A stretch of 60,787 bases of DNA from assembly GCA_035532475.1 (NCBI GenBank), contig DATKQY010000026.1, positions 1 through 60,787 on the forward strand. The letters are read 5' to 3'. The position numbers and the translations under genes were made by a program. Of this stretch, positions 1 through 7,165 are shown one piece after another. The notes beneath the pieces were generated by a model, which was not told the origin of the DNA, ran no database searches, and saw only the letters and a program-made list of their open reading frames with translations. Numbering within the stretch: the first letter of the stretch is position 1; every line of letters starts with the position of its first letter. Source of the DNA: DATKQY01 sp035532475 (lineage in GTDB: Bacteria > Actinomycetota > Acidimicrobiia > Acidimicrobiales > Bog-793).

Positions 1-1
1 C

Positions 2-184
2 GTCACGAGCCTCGGGGTCCCGACCGCCTACCTCCCCCACGGCAAGCCCGACGCCATCTTGGCGAGCCTCGGACTCGACGGCGAGGGCATCGCCCGGGCG
101 GTGCGCCAGGGGCTCGAGCGCCTCGAGCACGCCGGACGGGAGGCCCGTGCCGTGCCGAGCGGCGGGGGCCGGGCACTCGGCTAG
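2..184 (+). CDS. dxs: 1-deoxy-D-xylulose-5-phosphate synthase, C-terminal end (partial)
   Basis: This is the last 60 codons of a gene that begins before the window. The peptide reads VTSLGVP, then LPHGKPDAILASLGLDGEGI and a helical, charged tail. That matches the closing part of DXS (GLPD..I.HG....L...GLD..GI), the thiamine-diphosphate enzyme that condenses pyruvate and glyceraldehyde-3-phosphate in the MEP isoprenoid pathway. The catalytic domains lie outside, so this rests on a short tail only; another transketolase-like enzyme is the main alternative. The next gene starts more than 500 bases downstream and is unrelated. Confidence 0.7.
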   Translation, partial: VTSLGVPTAYLPHGKPDAILASLGLDGEGIARAVRQGLERLEHAGREARAVPSGGGRALG

Positions 185-715
185 TTCCCTCGCGGGGACG
201 TCATCGTGACGGACGCGACCTGCAGCGGGAGACCGCCGTCGGTCCGCCGCAGCGGTGCCGCTCGCCGGTTGCGGTCCGTGATGAGCGCGGTGACCCGTTG
301 CGCGAGCGTGGCGGCCGAGCGTGTGCTCGCCTCGTCGCAACGGGCTGCGCTCCCCGCTCGAGAGAGCCTGGCCTGGTCGAGTGAGCTCGCATGGGTGGAT
401 GGCGGATGCACACGTGGCTCGCGTACCTCATCTGGACAAGCGCGCGAGCCGCGGCCGCCGCTGCGCGAGACGCTGGAGCGGTCCCGCGGTCAACTCATCG
501 CGCCAGCGCGGAATCCTGCTTGCACCCGGCGGGGCGGGCAGCTGGCGCAGGTCGCCTGCCGGGCGCGATCGGGCCGAAAAGAGGGTTGCAGAACGGGAAG
601 CGGCGGAGTATCTTTAATTAGGTCGACCGGACGGTTGGTAGAATCAAGGCCGAGGCGGTGCAGCCACCCCGGTCGGGCGTGGTGTGCGGGCCGACGACTG
701 GAGCGTGAGATTCCG
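185..715. other. Leader/intergenic region upstream of the benzoyl-CoA reductase operon
   Basis: These 531 bases hold no convincing gene. Open frames occur on both strands, but they are Arg/Pro/Ala-rich shadows with no recognisable family. The useful content is at the right-hand side: an AT-richer patch (610-645) with a palindrome and a -10-like TAGAAT, described separately. The distance from there to the bcrC start is about 70 bases. Confidence 0.6.
626..644 (+). promoter_or_regulatory. Putative promoter with TetR-type operator upstream of bcrC
   Basis: The near-palindrome ACCGGACGGT (626-635) is followed three bases later by TAGAAT (639-644), a good -10 hexamer. The -35 position is AT-rich but poor. 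The longer string GACCGGACGGTTGGT closely matches GACCGTACGGTAGGT in the ferredoxin-hcr promoter (around 10,550). A repressor bound here would cover the promoter spacer. No binding has been shown; this is inferred from the shared sequence. Confidence 0.55.
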
Positions 716-1882
716 ATGACCATTCGGGTGCTGGAGGACTGGCAGCGTCTCTCGTTGGAGGACCTGCTGCGCTACTGCAGAGATCTCGTCGAGGACGCGG
801 AGTACCCGACGGTGAAGCGCTGGCGCCAGGCGGGCGGCAAGGTGGTCGGGCACTTCGAGGTCTACTGCCCCGAGGAGATCGTGGCCGCAGCCGGCCTGCT
901 CCCCGTGAAGATCCACGGCGCGCCGATCGAGGCGCGCCAGGGCGACGCCCACTTCGGCGCCTACCTGTGCTCGATCGTGAAGACCTCGCTCGAGCTGGCG
1001 CTGTCGGGCCGCCTCGAGCTCGAGATGTTCGTCTCACACCCGATCTGCGACACCGCGCGCAACCTCGCGGCGGTGTGGGGACGCAACGTCTCCTACCCCT
1101 GCGAGATCCTCTACCTGCCGCAGAACGCGAACTCGATCCACGCTCGGACCTACCTGAGGGGCGAGTACGACCGGCTGAAGCGGGGTGTCGAGGCGATCGC
1201 GGGCCGGGAGGTGACCGACGAGGACCTGCGGGACGCGACCGCCATCTTCAACGAGAACCGCCGCCTGCTGCGGCAGCTGTACTCGATCAAGCGCGAGACG
1301 CCGTGGCTGCTCGCGATCGACGAGGCCTACGTCCTCATGGCGCTCGGCGGCAGGATCCCCCGCGAGGAGCACAACGAGCTGCTGGCCGCCGTCCTCCCGA
1401 TGCTCGAGCGGCGAGCGGTCCAGCCCCAGGACCGGATGCGACTGGTGTTCGAGGGGGGCTTCTGCGAGCAACCGCCGCTCGACCTGCTGACCACGATCGC
1501 GCAGTCGTCCTACGTCGTCGACGACGACCTGCTCATCGGGCTGCGCTGGATCAGCGAGGACGTCCCGCTCGACGGCGACCCGCTCGAGAGCCTCGCGCAC
1601 GCCTACCTCGAGCACTCGAACTACAGCCCCGTGCAGCACGACCTGCGCAAGCCCAAGGAGCAGATGCTCGTGCAGCGGATCCGGGAGTCGGGCGCCGGGG
1701 CGGCGATCATCAGCGCCGCCAAGATGTGCGAGCCCGGGCTGGACGAGCAGGTCGCCTACGTCAAAGCGCTCGACGAGGAGGGGATTCCTTACTTCGTCAA
1801 CGAGTTCGAGGAGAACATGACGAGCTTCGACAGCCTCCAGATCCAGCTCGAGACCTTCATCGAGAACGTCCTCTTTGCCTGA
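716..1882 (+). CDS. bcrC: Benzoyl-CoA reductase subunit C (BcrC/BadD/BzdN type)
   Basis: A 388-residue member of the 2-hydroxyglutaryl-CoA dehydratase D / benzoyl-CoA reductase family, close to the usual length of BcrC. With BcrB it forms the substrate-reducing module that dearomatises benzoyl-CoA to the cyclic dienoyl-CoA. Conserved cysteines occur at YCPEEI, YLCSIVK, HPICDTARN, YPCEIL, GFCEQPP and KMCEPG; three or four of these should hold a [4Fe-4S] cluster. An open frame continues further upstream, but ATG 716 fits the family start and gives MTIRVLEDW. It is the first gene of the operon, with bcrB 13 bases downstream. 2-Hydroxyacyl-CoA dehydratases are paralogues, but the gene order bcrC-B-A-D and the nearby hcr genes favour benzoyl-CoA reductase. 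Confidence 0.88.
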   Translation: MTIRVLEDWQRLSLEDLLRYCRDLVEDAEYPTVKRWRQAGGKVVGHFEVYCPEEIVAAAGLLPVKIHGAPIEARQGDAHFGAYLCSIVKTSLELALSGRLELEMFVSHPICDTARNLAAVWGRNVSYPCEILYLPQNANSIHARTYLRGEYDRLKRGVEAIAGREVTDEDLRDATAIFNENRRLLRQLYSIKRETPWLLAIDEAYVLMALGGRIPREEHNELLAAVLPMLERRAVQPQDRMRLVFEGGFCEQPPLDLLTTIAQSSYVVDDDLLIGLRWISEDVPLDGDPLESLAHAYLEHSNYSPVQHDLRKPKEQMLVQRIRESGAGAAIISAAKMCEPGLDEQVAYVKALDEEGIPYFVNEFEENMTSFDSLQIQLETFIENVLFA

Positions 1883-1895
1883 ACGGAGACCCGCG

Positions 1896-3227
1896 ATGAC
1901 CATTGACACGAGCGCTGGACCCGGCGGGCTCGCCCCCGCGGGCGCCACGCACGACCCCCTCGTCGGACGGGGCAATCACGAGGGCAACCGCCTCTTTCGC
2001 GAGTGGTACGCGCGCCTGACGAGCGCCCCGGAACGGGGCGAGAAGGCCGCCTACGTCTTCGTGATGGGCAGCCTCGCCGAGCTGCTCCAGTCCTTCGACT
2101 TCAACCTGGTCCTGCCCGAGATCAACGGCCTGCAGACGGCGGTTCGCCACGTCTCGGAGTCCTACATCGCCCAGGCGGAGGACTACGGGTACGCCTCGGA
2201 CGTCTGCGGCTACGTCAAGGCCGACGTCGGAATGCAGCTCCGCGGCGGCGAGCACCCGATGGGCCGCATCCCGCGTCCGGACATCGCCGTGTTCACCGGT
2301 GCCTGCAACACCTACATCAAGTGGGCGGAGATCTGGGAGCGGATGTACCGGATCCCGATCTTCACCCTCGACGTGCCCGGGACTCGCGCCGCCGGGCGCG
2401 TGACGGGGCGTGGGCATGTCGACTACCAGAACGACCTGACCTATGTCGCCGGCCAGATCGACGAGCTGATCTCGCTGTGCGAGCAGGTCAGCGGCAAGCA
2501 TCTCGACCTCGACCGGCTGCGCCAGGCGATGTCGTACGCGAACGCGATGACGCGCGACTGGCTCCGGGTCCTCGAGCTCAACAAGAGCAGGCCGGCGGTC
2601 TACAACGCGGTCACCGACGGCACCGTCTACCTCGGTGTGGTCAACGGCTTCCGCGGTCGACCGGAGGGCGCACGCTACTTCGAGCAGCTCGTCGAGGAGC
2701 TCGAGTACAAGGCAGCCAACGGCATCGGCACCAACTTCGACGAGCGGCACCGCCTCGCGTTCGTCGGCGTCCCCTGCTACCCGATCTACCGGCGCTTCAG
2801 CGAGATGTTCACCGAGCGCGGCGGCGTCTTCGCGGGGTCGAGCTACACCTGGTTCGCTTCGGGGGGCTGGAACTCCGGCTTCGAGTACGACCTCGACCAC
2901 CCGCTCGAGAGCCTCGCCGAGGGCGTGCTCGTGAGCGTCCGGGCTGCGATGGACGCGATGTTCCACACCGACCGGCTGCTCGCGGACATGGCGGAGCCCT
3001 ACGGCATCGACGGGATTGTCTACCACTCGATCAAGTCCTGCCGGACGGTCTCGGCCGGCCTGGCCGACAGCCGCCGGGCCGTCATGGAACAGGCCAATGT
3101 GGGCACCTTGCTGATCGACTCGGATCACATGGATCCCCGCGTGGTGTCCGAGGCGGGGCTGAAGAACCGTGTCGACGCCTTCTTCGAGGGCCTCGAGACG
3201 CGCAAGCTGCTCGCGGCGGCCGGCTAG
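1896..3227 (+). CDS. bcrB: Benzoyl-CoA reductase subunit B (BcrB/BadE/BzdO type)
   Basis: A 443-residue protein of the same dehydratase/reductase superfamily as its upstream neighbour, with the longer form typical of BcrB. Cysteine motifs include SDVCGYVKAD, TGACNTYIKW, GVPCYPIYRR and IKSCRTVSAG. It pairs with BcrC to bind benzoyl-CoA and an iron-sulfur cluster in the cytoplasm. The start chosen is ATG 1896, preceded by GGAGAC; an in-frame upstream start would overlap bcrC and adds nothing conserved. The SYTWFASGGWNSGF stretch is a strong family signature. A 99-base gap separates it from bcrA. Confidence 0.88.
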   Translation: MTIDTSAGPGGLAPAGATHDPLVGRGNHEGNRLFREWYARLTSAPERGEKAAYVFVMGSLAELLQSFDFNLVLPEINGLQTAVRHVSESYIAQAEDYGYASDVCGYVKADVGMQLRGGEHPMGRIPRPDIAVFTGACNTYIKWAEIWERMYRIPIFTLDVPGTRAAGRVTGRGHVDYQNDLTYVAGQIDELISLCEQVSGKHLDLDRLRQAMSYANAMTRDWLRVLELNKSRPAVYNAVTDGTVYLGVVNGFRGRPEGARYFEQLVEELEYKAANGIGTNFDERHRLAFVGVPCYPIYRRFSEMFTERGGVFAGSSYTWFASGGWNSGFEYDLDHPLESLAEGVLVSVRAAMDAMFHTDRLLADMAEPYGIDGIVYHSIKSCRTVSAGLADSRRAVMEQANVGTLLIDSDHMDPRVVSEAGLKNRVDAFFEGLETRKLLAAAG

Positions 3228-3326
3228 AGCGGTCGCGCCACACGCATCCAGGACCCCGGCGCAGCGGTGTGCTCGGGGACGCCAAGAGACATCGAAGAGC
3301 CCGAGGATGCTCGAGAGGGGTTGGAC

Positions 3327-4169
3327 ATGGCCTATGCAGCGGGTGTGGATGTGGGTTCCACCCAGACGAAGGCGGTGATCATCGACGACGACCAGTCGAT
3401 CGTCGGTCGGGCGCTGATCGACACCGGCTCGAACGTGACCTTCGCCGCCGAGCACTCCTACGAGCTCGCGCTGGCCGAGGCCGGCATCAACGAGGAGAAC
3501 GAGGGCGTCGCCTTCATCGTCGGCACCGGCTACGGCCGCTACAAGGTGACGTTCGGCGACGCGCAGACGACCGAGATCTCGTGCCACGCCCGTGGCGCCG
3601 TGCAGATGTTCCCGGGGACGCGCACCGTGCTCGACATGGGCGGCCAGGACACCAAGGCGATCAAGGTCAGCGGGAACAAGGTCAGTGGCAACGGCGAGGT
3701 GCTCGACTTTGCGATGAACGACAAGTGCGCGGCGGGCACGGGGCGCTTCCTCGGCGCGGCGGCGACCGCCCTCGACATCCCCCTCGACGACCTCGGCCCG
3801 ATCGCGTTGCGCTCGGACAGGCCCGTGAGGATCTCGACGACCTGCACGGTGTTCGCCGAGTCGGAGATCTTGTCGTGGCTCGGGAAGGGCAAGAAGACCG
3901 AGGACATCCTCCTCGGCGTCCACCAGTCCGTCGGTTCGCGGGCGATGCTGCTGCTGCGCAGAGTGGGCATCGAGCAGGAGGTGACCTTCACCGGTGGCGT
4001 CGCCCGCAACGCGGGGATGGTCAAGGTCATCTCGGACCTGCTCGGGTTCCCGGTCAACTACAGCGAGGAGTCCCACTTCATGGGGGCGCTCGGCGCGGCG
4101 CTGTTCGCCATGGACCGCATCCGTAGCCGGCAGGCGCCGGCATCGCTCTCAGGGGGGCGCGCGTCATGA
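3327..4169 (+). CDS. bcrA: Benzoyl-CoA reductase ATPase/activator subunit A (BcrA/BzdP type)
   Basis: A 280-residue ASKHA-fold ATPase of the BadF/BadG/BcrA/BcrD family. It hydrolyses ATP to push low-potential electrons from ferredoxin onto the BcrBC module. Visible motifs are GVDVGSTQTKAV (phosphate 1, residues 6-17), GTGYGRY, LDMGGQDTK (residues 102-110), NDKCAAGTGRF with Cys134, TTCTVFAESE with Cys173, and TGGVARN. Cys134 and Cys173 are the expected ligands of the [4Fe-4S] cluster shared between two ATPase subunits. At 280 residues it is shorter than Thauera-type BcrA and nearer the Azoarcus BzdP size. ATG 3327 has AGAGGGG upstream. It overlaps bcrD by ATGA. Confidence 0.88.
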   Translation: MAYAAGVDVGSTQTKAVIIDDDQSIVGRALIDTGSNVTFAAEHSYELALAEAGINEENEGVAFIVGTGYGRYKVTFGDAQTTEISCHARGAVQMFPGTRTVLDMGGQDTKAIKVSGNKVSGNGEVLDFAMNDKCAAGTGRFLGAAATALDIPLDDLGPIALRSDRPVRISTTCTVFAESEILSWLGKGKKTEDILLGVHQSVGSRAMLLLRRVGIEQEVTFTGGVARNAGMVKVISDLLGFPVNYSEESHFMGALGAALFAMDRIRSRQAPASLSGGRAS

Positions 4170-4978
4170 CCTACTTCGCCGGCATCGACGTCGGATCGAC
4201 CTACACCAAGGCGGTGATCCTCACCGAGGAGGGCGACCCCGTGGGCCGCTCGCTGCGACGCACCGGCTTCAAGCTCGCCGAGGCGGCCGAGGGGGCGCTC
4301 GATGACGCGACGACGGCCGCGGCGCTCGAGCCGAGTGACATCGCCTATGTGACCACGACCGGCTACGGGCGCTTCCAGGTCGGCACCCGCCAGCTGAACG
4401 TGACCGATCTGACGGCGGCGGCGTGGGGCACGCGCTTCCTCTACCCGGGCACCCGCACGGTGCTCGACGTGGGCGGCCAGACGATGAAGGTGAGCCGCAT
4501 CGACGGACAGGGACAGGTCAAGTCCTTCCGCCTGAACGACAAGTGCGCGGCGGGGACCGGGGCCTTCCTCGAGAAGACCGCCGGCTACATGGGCTTCGGC
4601 CTCGAGGAGATCGGCCCTCTGGCGGCGACCTCGCACGAGGAGGTCCCGATCTCCGGGGTCTGCGCGGTGTTCGCCGAGGCCGAGGTGATCAACCACCTCT
4701 CCCAGGGCGTGGCGCCGGCCGACATCATGCAGGGGGCGATCGCCTCGCTCGTGACGCGCTCGGTGCAGCTGATGAAGCGGGTGAAGATGGAGCCGGAGTT
4801 CACCCTTATCGGTGGGATCCTGCGCTTTGAGACGATGGCGGCGCTGCTCGTGGAGAAGCTCGGGGGTGACGTGCACGTTCCTGAGGGAGACCAGGTCCAG
4901 TACGTGCTCGCGCTCGGCGCGGCGCTCCTCGGTCGCCACCGGCATCGCGCGGTGGCGACCGTGAAGGCGCTCGCGTAG
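4166..4978 (+). CDS. bcrD: Benzoyl-CoA reductase ATPase/activator subunit D (BcrD/BzdQ type)
   Basis: The second ASKHA ATPase subunit, 270 residues, starting inside the bcrA stop (ATGA), which suggests coupled translation. Motifs parallel BcrA: GIDVGSTYTKAV, TGYGRFQVG, LDVGGQTMK, NDKCAAGTGAFLE, GVCAVFAEAEV and an IGGI motif in place of TGGV. The two cysteines would bind the [4Fe-4S] cluster bridging BcrA and BcrD. Tandem, distinct ATPase genes are a hallmark of class I benzoyl-CoA reductase, whereas 2-hydroxyacyl-CoA dehydratases usually use one homodimeric activator. The FrhB-like gene follows 12 bases later. Confidence 0.88.
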   Translation: MTYFAGIDVGSTYTKAVILTEEGDPVGRSLRRTGFKLAEAAEGALDDATTAAALEPSDIAYVTTTGYGRFQVGTRQLNVTDLTAAAWGTRFLYPGTRTVLDVGGQTMKVSRIDGQGQVKSFRLNDKCAAGTGAFLEKTAGYMGFGLEEIGPLAATSHEEVPISGVCAVFAEAEVINHLSQGVAPADIMQGAIASLVTRSVQLMKRVKMEPEFTLIGGILRFETMAALLVEKLGGDVHVPEGDQVQYVLALGAALLGRHRHRAVATVKALA

Positions 4979-4990
4979 CGGGGCCGGCCG

Positions 4991-6157
4991 ATGCTCGACG
5001 CCGGCACCGCTACGATCCATGCGCCGCCCGTGGCGAAGCCGCACTGGGGCGACCTGTTCCGCGAGGTCGCTGGCACGGACCTCTGCGCCGGCTGCGGGGC
5101 CTGCGTGGTGGCCTGCCCACGCAAGATCCTCGCCTACTCGCCCGCCCGCACCCGCCCCTACCAGACCGACGAGCCGTCGGGGCCCGACGGCTGTCGTTTC
5201 GGCGAGGCGGGCTGCGACGCGTGCACCCGGGTGTGCGCCCGCTTCCGCGCCGACCCCGCGCTGGTGGAGACCGGTCGCTTCGGTCGGGCGCGCGAGGTCG
5301 GCGAGGCGACCGGCGTCGAGCTCGAGCGGGTTGCGCTGCGCTCGACCGGCAGCTCGGGCCAGGACGGCGGGCTCGTCACGGCGACGCTGGCCTGGGCCCT
5401 GCGTTCGGGCCTCATCGACGGTGCCGTGGTCGCGGGACGAGACCCCGAGCGGCCGCTGCGCAACGTCCCGGTGATCCTCACGAGCCCTGAGGAGGTGCTC
5501 GCCTCCTCGGGCTCGCGCTACACCTACTCCGCCAACCTACTGACGCTGCGGGACGCCCCCTCCTCGAGTCGCCTCGCCTTCGTCGGTGTGCCCTGCCAGG
5601 TGAGCGGGCTCGTGAAGGGCCAGTGGAGCACGCTCAAGAAGTTCCGGGCCGTAGTGTTCTCGGTCGCGCTGATGTGCAGCGAGACCTTCGAGGAGGAGGC
5701 GTTCCTCGCCGGGCTGCTCGAGGGAACATTCGCGCTCGACCTGCGCCGCATCTCCAAGGTCAACGTGAAGGGCCGCCTGCTCGTGCACACCGACCAGGAC
5801 GACCTCGGGCACGTCGCGGAGGGCCGGGTTCCCGGAAGCAAGGCCCGTGTCCGCGACGACGGCGTGGTCGAGATCCCCCTGCGCGAGGTGCGGCCGACCG
5901 TGCGAGCGCAGTGCTCGACCTGCTCGGACTTCTCCGGCGAGTGGGCCGACCTGTCCGCCGGCGGCGCCGGCATGGACGGCTGGACGATGGCCATCGTGCG
6001 CACGGCCCTCGCGCGCGAGTGGGTCGCGGCGATGCTCGACGCCGGCGTCATCGAGTCGAGGCCCGCCACGGGCTTCCCCGAGGCTTGCGCCATCCTCGAG
6101 CGCCTGGCCTCCAAGCAGCGTGAGCGGCGGGCCGGCGCGCTCGCTCCGGCGCCGTAG
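4991..6157 (+). CDS. FrhB-like iron-sulfur flavoprotein (F420 hydrogenase/dehydrogenase beta-subunit family)
   Basis: A 388-residue protein with an N-terminal iron-sulfur region (CAGCGACVVACP, then a second Cys-rich block C..GEAGCDACTRVCARF, residues ~32-80). The FrhB/FpoF-type flavin domain follows: SSGQDGGLVTA, GLIDGAVVAGRD, ASSGSRYTYS and FVGVPCQVSGL. Late cysteines lie in QCSTCSDF. Family members oxidise or reduce coenzyme F420 and pass electrons to Fe-S partners. As the last gene of the bcr operon, 12 bases after bcrD, it probably supplies reduced ferredoxin, or electrons directly, to benzoyl-CoA reductase. The electron donor (F420H2 or NAD(P)H) cannot be read from the sequence. In proteobacterial clusters other oxidoreductases occupy this role. 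Confidence 0.75.
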   Translation: MLDAGTATIHAPPVAKPHWGDLFREVAGTDLCAGCGACVVACPRKILAYSPARTRPYQTDEPSGPDGCRFGEAGCDACTRVCARFRADPALVETGRFGRAREVGEATGVELERVALRSTGSSGQDGGLVTATLAWALRSGLIDGAVVAGRDPERPLRNVPVILTSPEEVLASSGSRYTYSANLLTLRDAPSSSRLAFVGVPCQVSGLVKGQWSTLKKFRAVVFSVALMCSETFEEEAFLAGLLEGTFALDLRRISKVNVKGRLLVHTDQDDLGHVAEGRVPGSKARVRDDGVVEIPLREVRPTVRAQCSTCSDFSGEWADLSAGGAGMDGWTMAIVRTALAREWVAAMLDAGVIESRPATGFPEACAILERLASKQRERRAGALAPAP

Positions 6158-6181
6158 CCCTCGCGCCCGCCCGGGCGAGGG
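6158..6181. terminator. Possible bidirectional terminator hairpin between bcr and hcr operons
   Basis: CCCTCGC (6158-6164) and GCGAGGG (6175-6181) form a perfect 7-bp stem with a 10-base loop directly after the FrhB-like stop codon. It lies in the 30-base gap between two convergent operons. There is no T-run on either side, so termination efficiency is uncertain. Confidence 0.5.
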
Positions 6182-6187
6182 AAGTGC

Positions 6188-7165
6188 TCAGGCGAGCGCG
6201 GCCGCGTCCCGAAGCGCCCGCTCGACGATCACCTTGACCATCCGCTTGCGCCACACGTAGCTGGCGTCGGTGTTGTCGAGGGGCTTGGCGGGCTTCGCCG
6301 CCTCGGCCGCGGCCTCGACGATCGCCTCGTCGTCGAGCTCGCGACCCTCGAGCAGGCTCGCCACGGCCGGCACCTCGACGGGGTGGGAGGCGACCGCCCC
6401 GAGGACGAGCCGGCAGCGCTCGACGCGTCGGCCGTCGAGCTGCAGGGCGACCGCCGCGCCGGCGAGGGGGAAGTCGAGGGAGCTGCGCCGGCGCAGCTTC
6501 ACGTAGGACGATCGCCACGTCTCCGGGGCTGGCAGCCGCAGGTGCGAGAGCACCTCGGTCGGCTCCTTGGCGAGGTAGGCGATGCCGTCGTCACGGTACA
6601 GGGAAGCCACGGGGACCTCGCGCTCGCCGTCGGGGCCGACGAGCACCGCCGTCGCGCCGAGGGCCACCGCGACGGGTGGGGTGTCGGCGGAGGACACCGC
6701 CCAGCAGCGCGGGCTGCTCGCCGCGACCAGGCAGGCCTCGCCGCCCGTCTTCAGGCAAAAGCCGATCGCCTCGCGCCACTCCTCGCTCCTGTCGTAGTAG
6801 TTGCACCGGGTGTCGAGGCATAGGTTCCCGCCGATCGTGCCGACGTTGCGCAGCGCCGGCGAGGAGACGAGCCGGGCCGCCTGCGCGTACGCGCGGGGGG
6901 TGCTCCCGGCGTCTTGCACCGCGGCGAGGGTGACGCCAGCGCCGAGCTCGAGGCGGCCGTCTGGCAACGTGCGTGCCTCGCGCAGCTCGCGCAGGTGCGA
7001 GAGCCCGATGAGCACCTCGGGGGCCATCTGCCGTCGCTTCATCTTCGGCAGCACGTCGGTGCCGCCGGCCATGAGCATGGCCCTCCCGCCGTGGTCGGCG
7101 AGCATCCGTGCGGCCTCGGCGACCGAGTCGGGGCGCAGGTAGCTAAAGCGAGGCAGTCGCAGCAT
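6188..7165 (-). CDS. hcrB: 4-Hydroxybenzoyl-CoA reductase beta (FAD) subunit
   Basis: A 325-residue FAD-binding subunit of the xanthine oxidase family. It carries the insertion that distinguishes 4-hydroxybenzoyl-CoA reductase: Cys121, Cys137, Cys145 and Cys154, with spacings of 16, 8 and 9, which are the spacings I recall for the extra [4Fe-4S] cluster ligands of the Thauera enzyme. FAD motifs MAGGTDVLP (32-40) and NVGTIGGNLC (107-116) are present. The subunit passes electrons from reduced ferredoxin in the inverted direction of the family, towards the Mo site. Its start overlaps the end of hcrA by about 23 bases, so it is the last gene of fdx-hcrCAB. Confidence 0.92.
   Translation of the reverse strand: MLRLPRFSYLRPDSVAEAARMLADHGGRAMLMAGGTDVLPKMKRRQMAPEVLIGLSHLRELREARTLPDGRLELGAGVTLAAVQDAGSTPRAYAQAARLVSSPALRNVGTIGGNLCLDTRCNYYDRSEEWREAIGFCLKTGGEACLVAASSPRCWAVSSADTPPVAVALGATAVLVGPDGEREVPVASLYRDDGIAYLAKEPTEVLSHLRLPAPETWRSSYVKLRRRSSLDFPLAGAAVALQLDGRRVERCRLVLGAVASHPVEVPAVASLLEGRELDDEAIVEAAAEAAKPAKPLDNTDASYVWRKRMVKVIVERALRDAAALA

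Noticed and set aside
716..3227. 2-Hydroxyglutaryl-CoA dehydratase as alternative to benzoyl-CoA reductase
   Set aside because: Two distinct ATPase subunits, the C-B-A-D order and linkage to hcrCAB and glutaryl-CoA dehydrogenase favour benzoyl-CoA reductase; a phylogeny would settle it.
1857..4076. Long minus-strand open frame (739 codons) opposite bcrB/bcrA
   Set aside because: Composition is that of an antisense shadow in GC-rich DNA (Val/Asp/His/Arg/Leu-rich, no motifs), while the plus strand encodes clearly conserved proteins.
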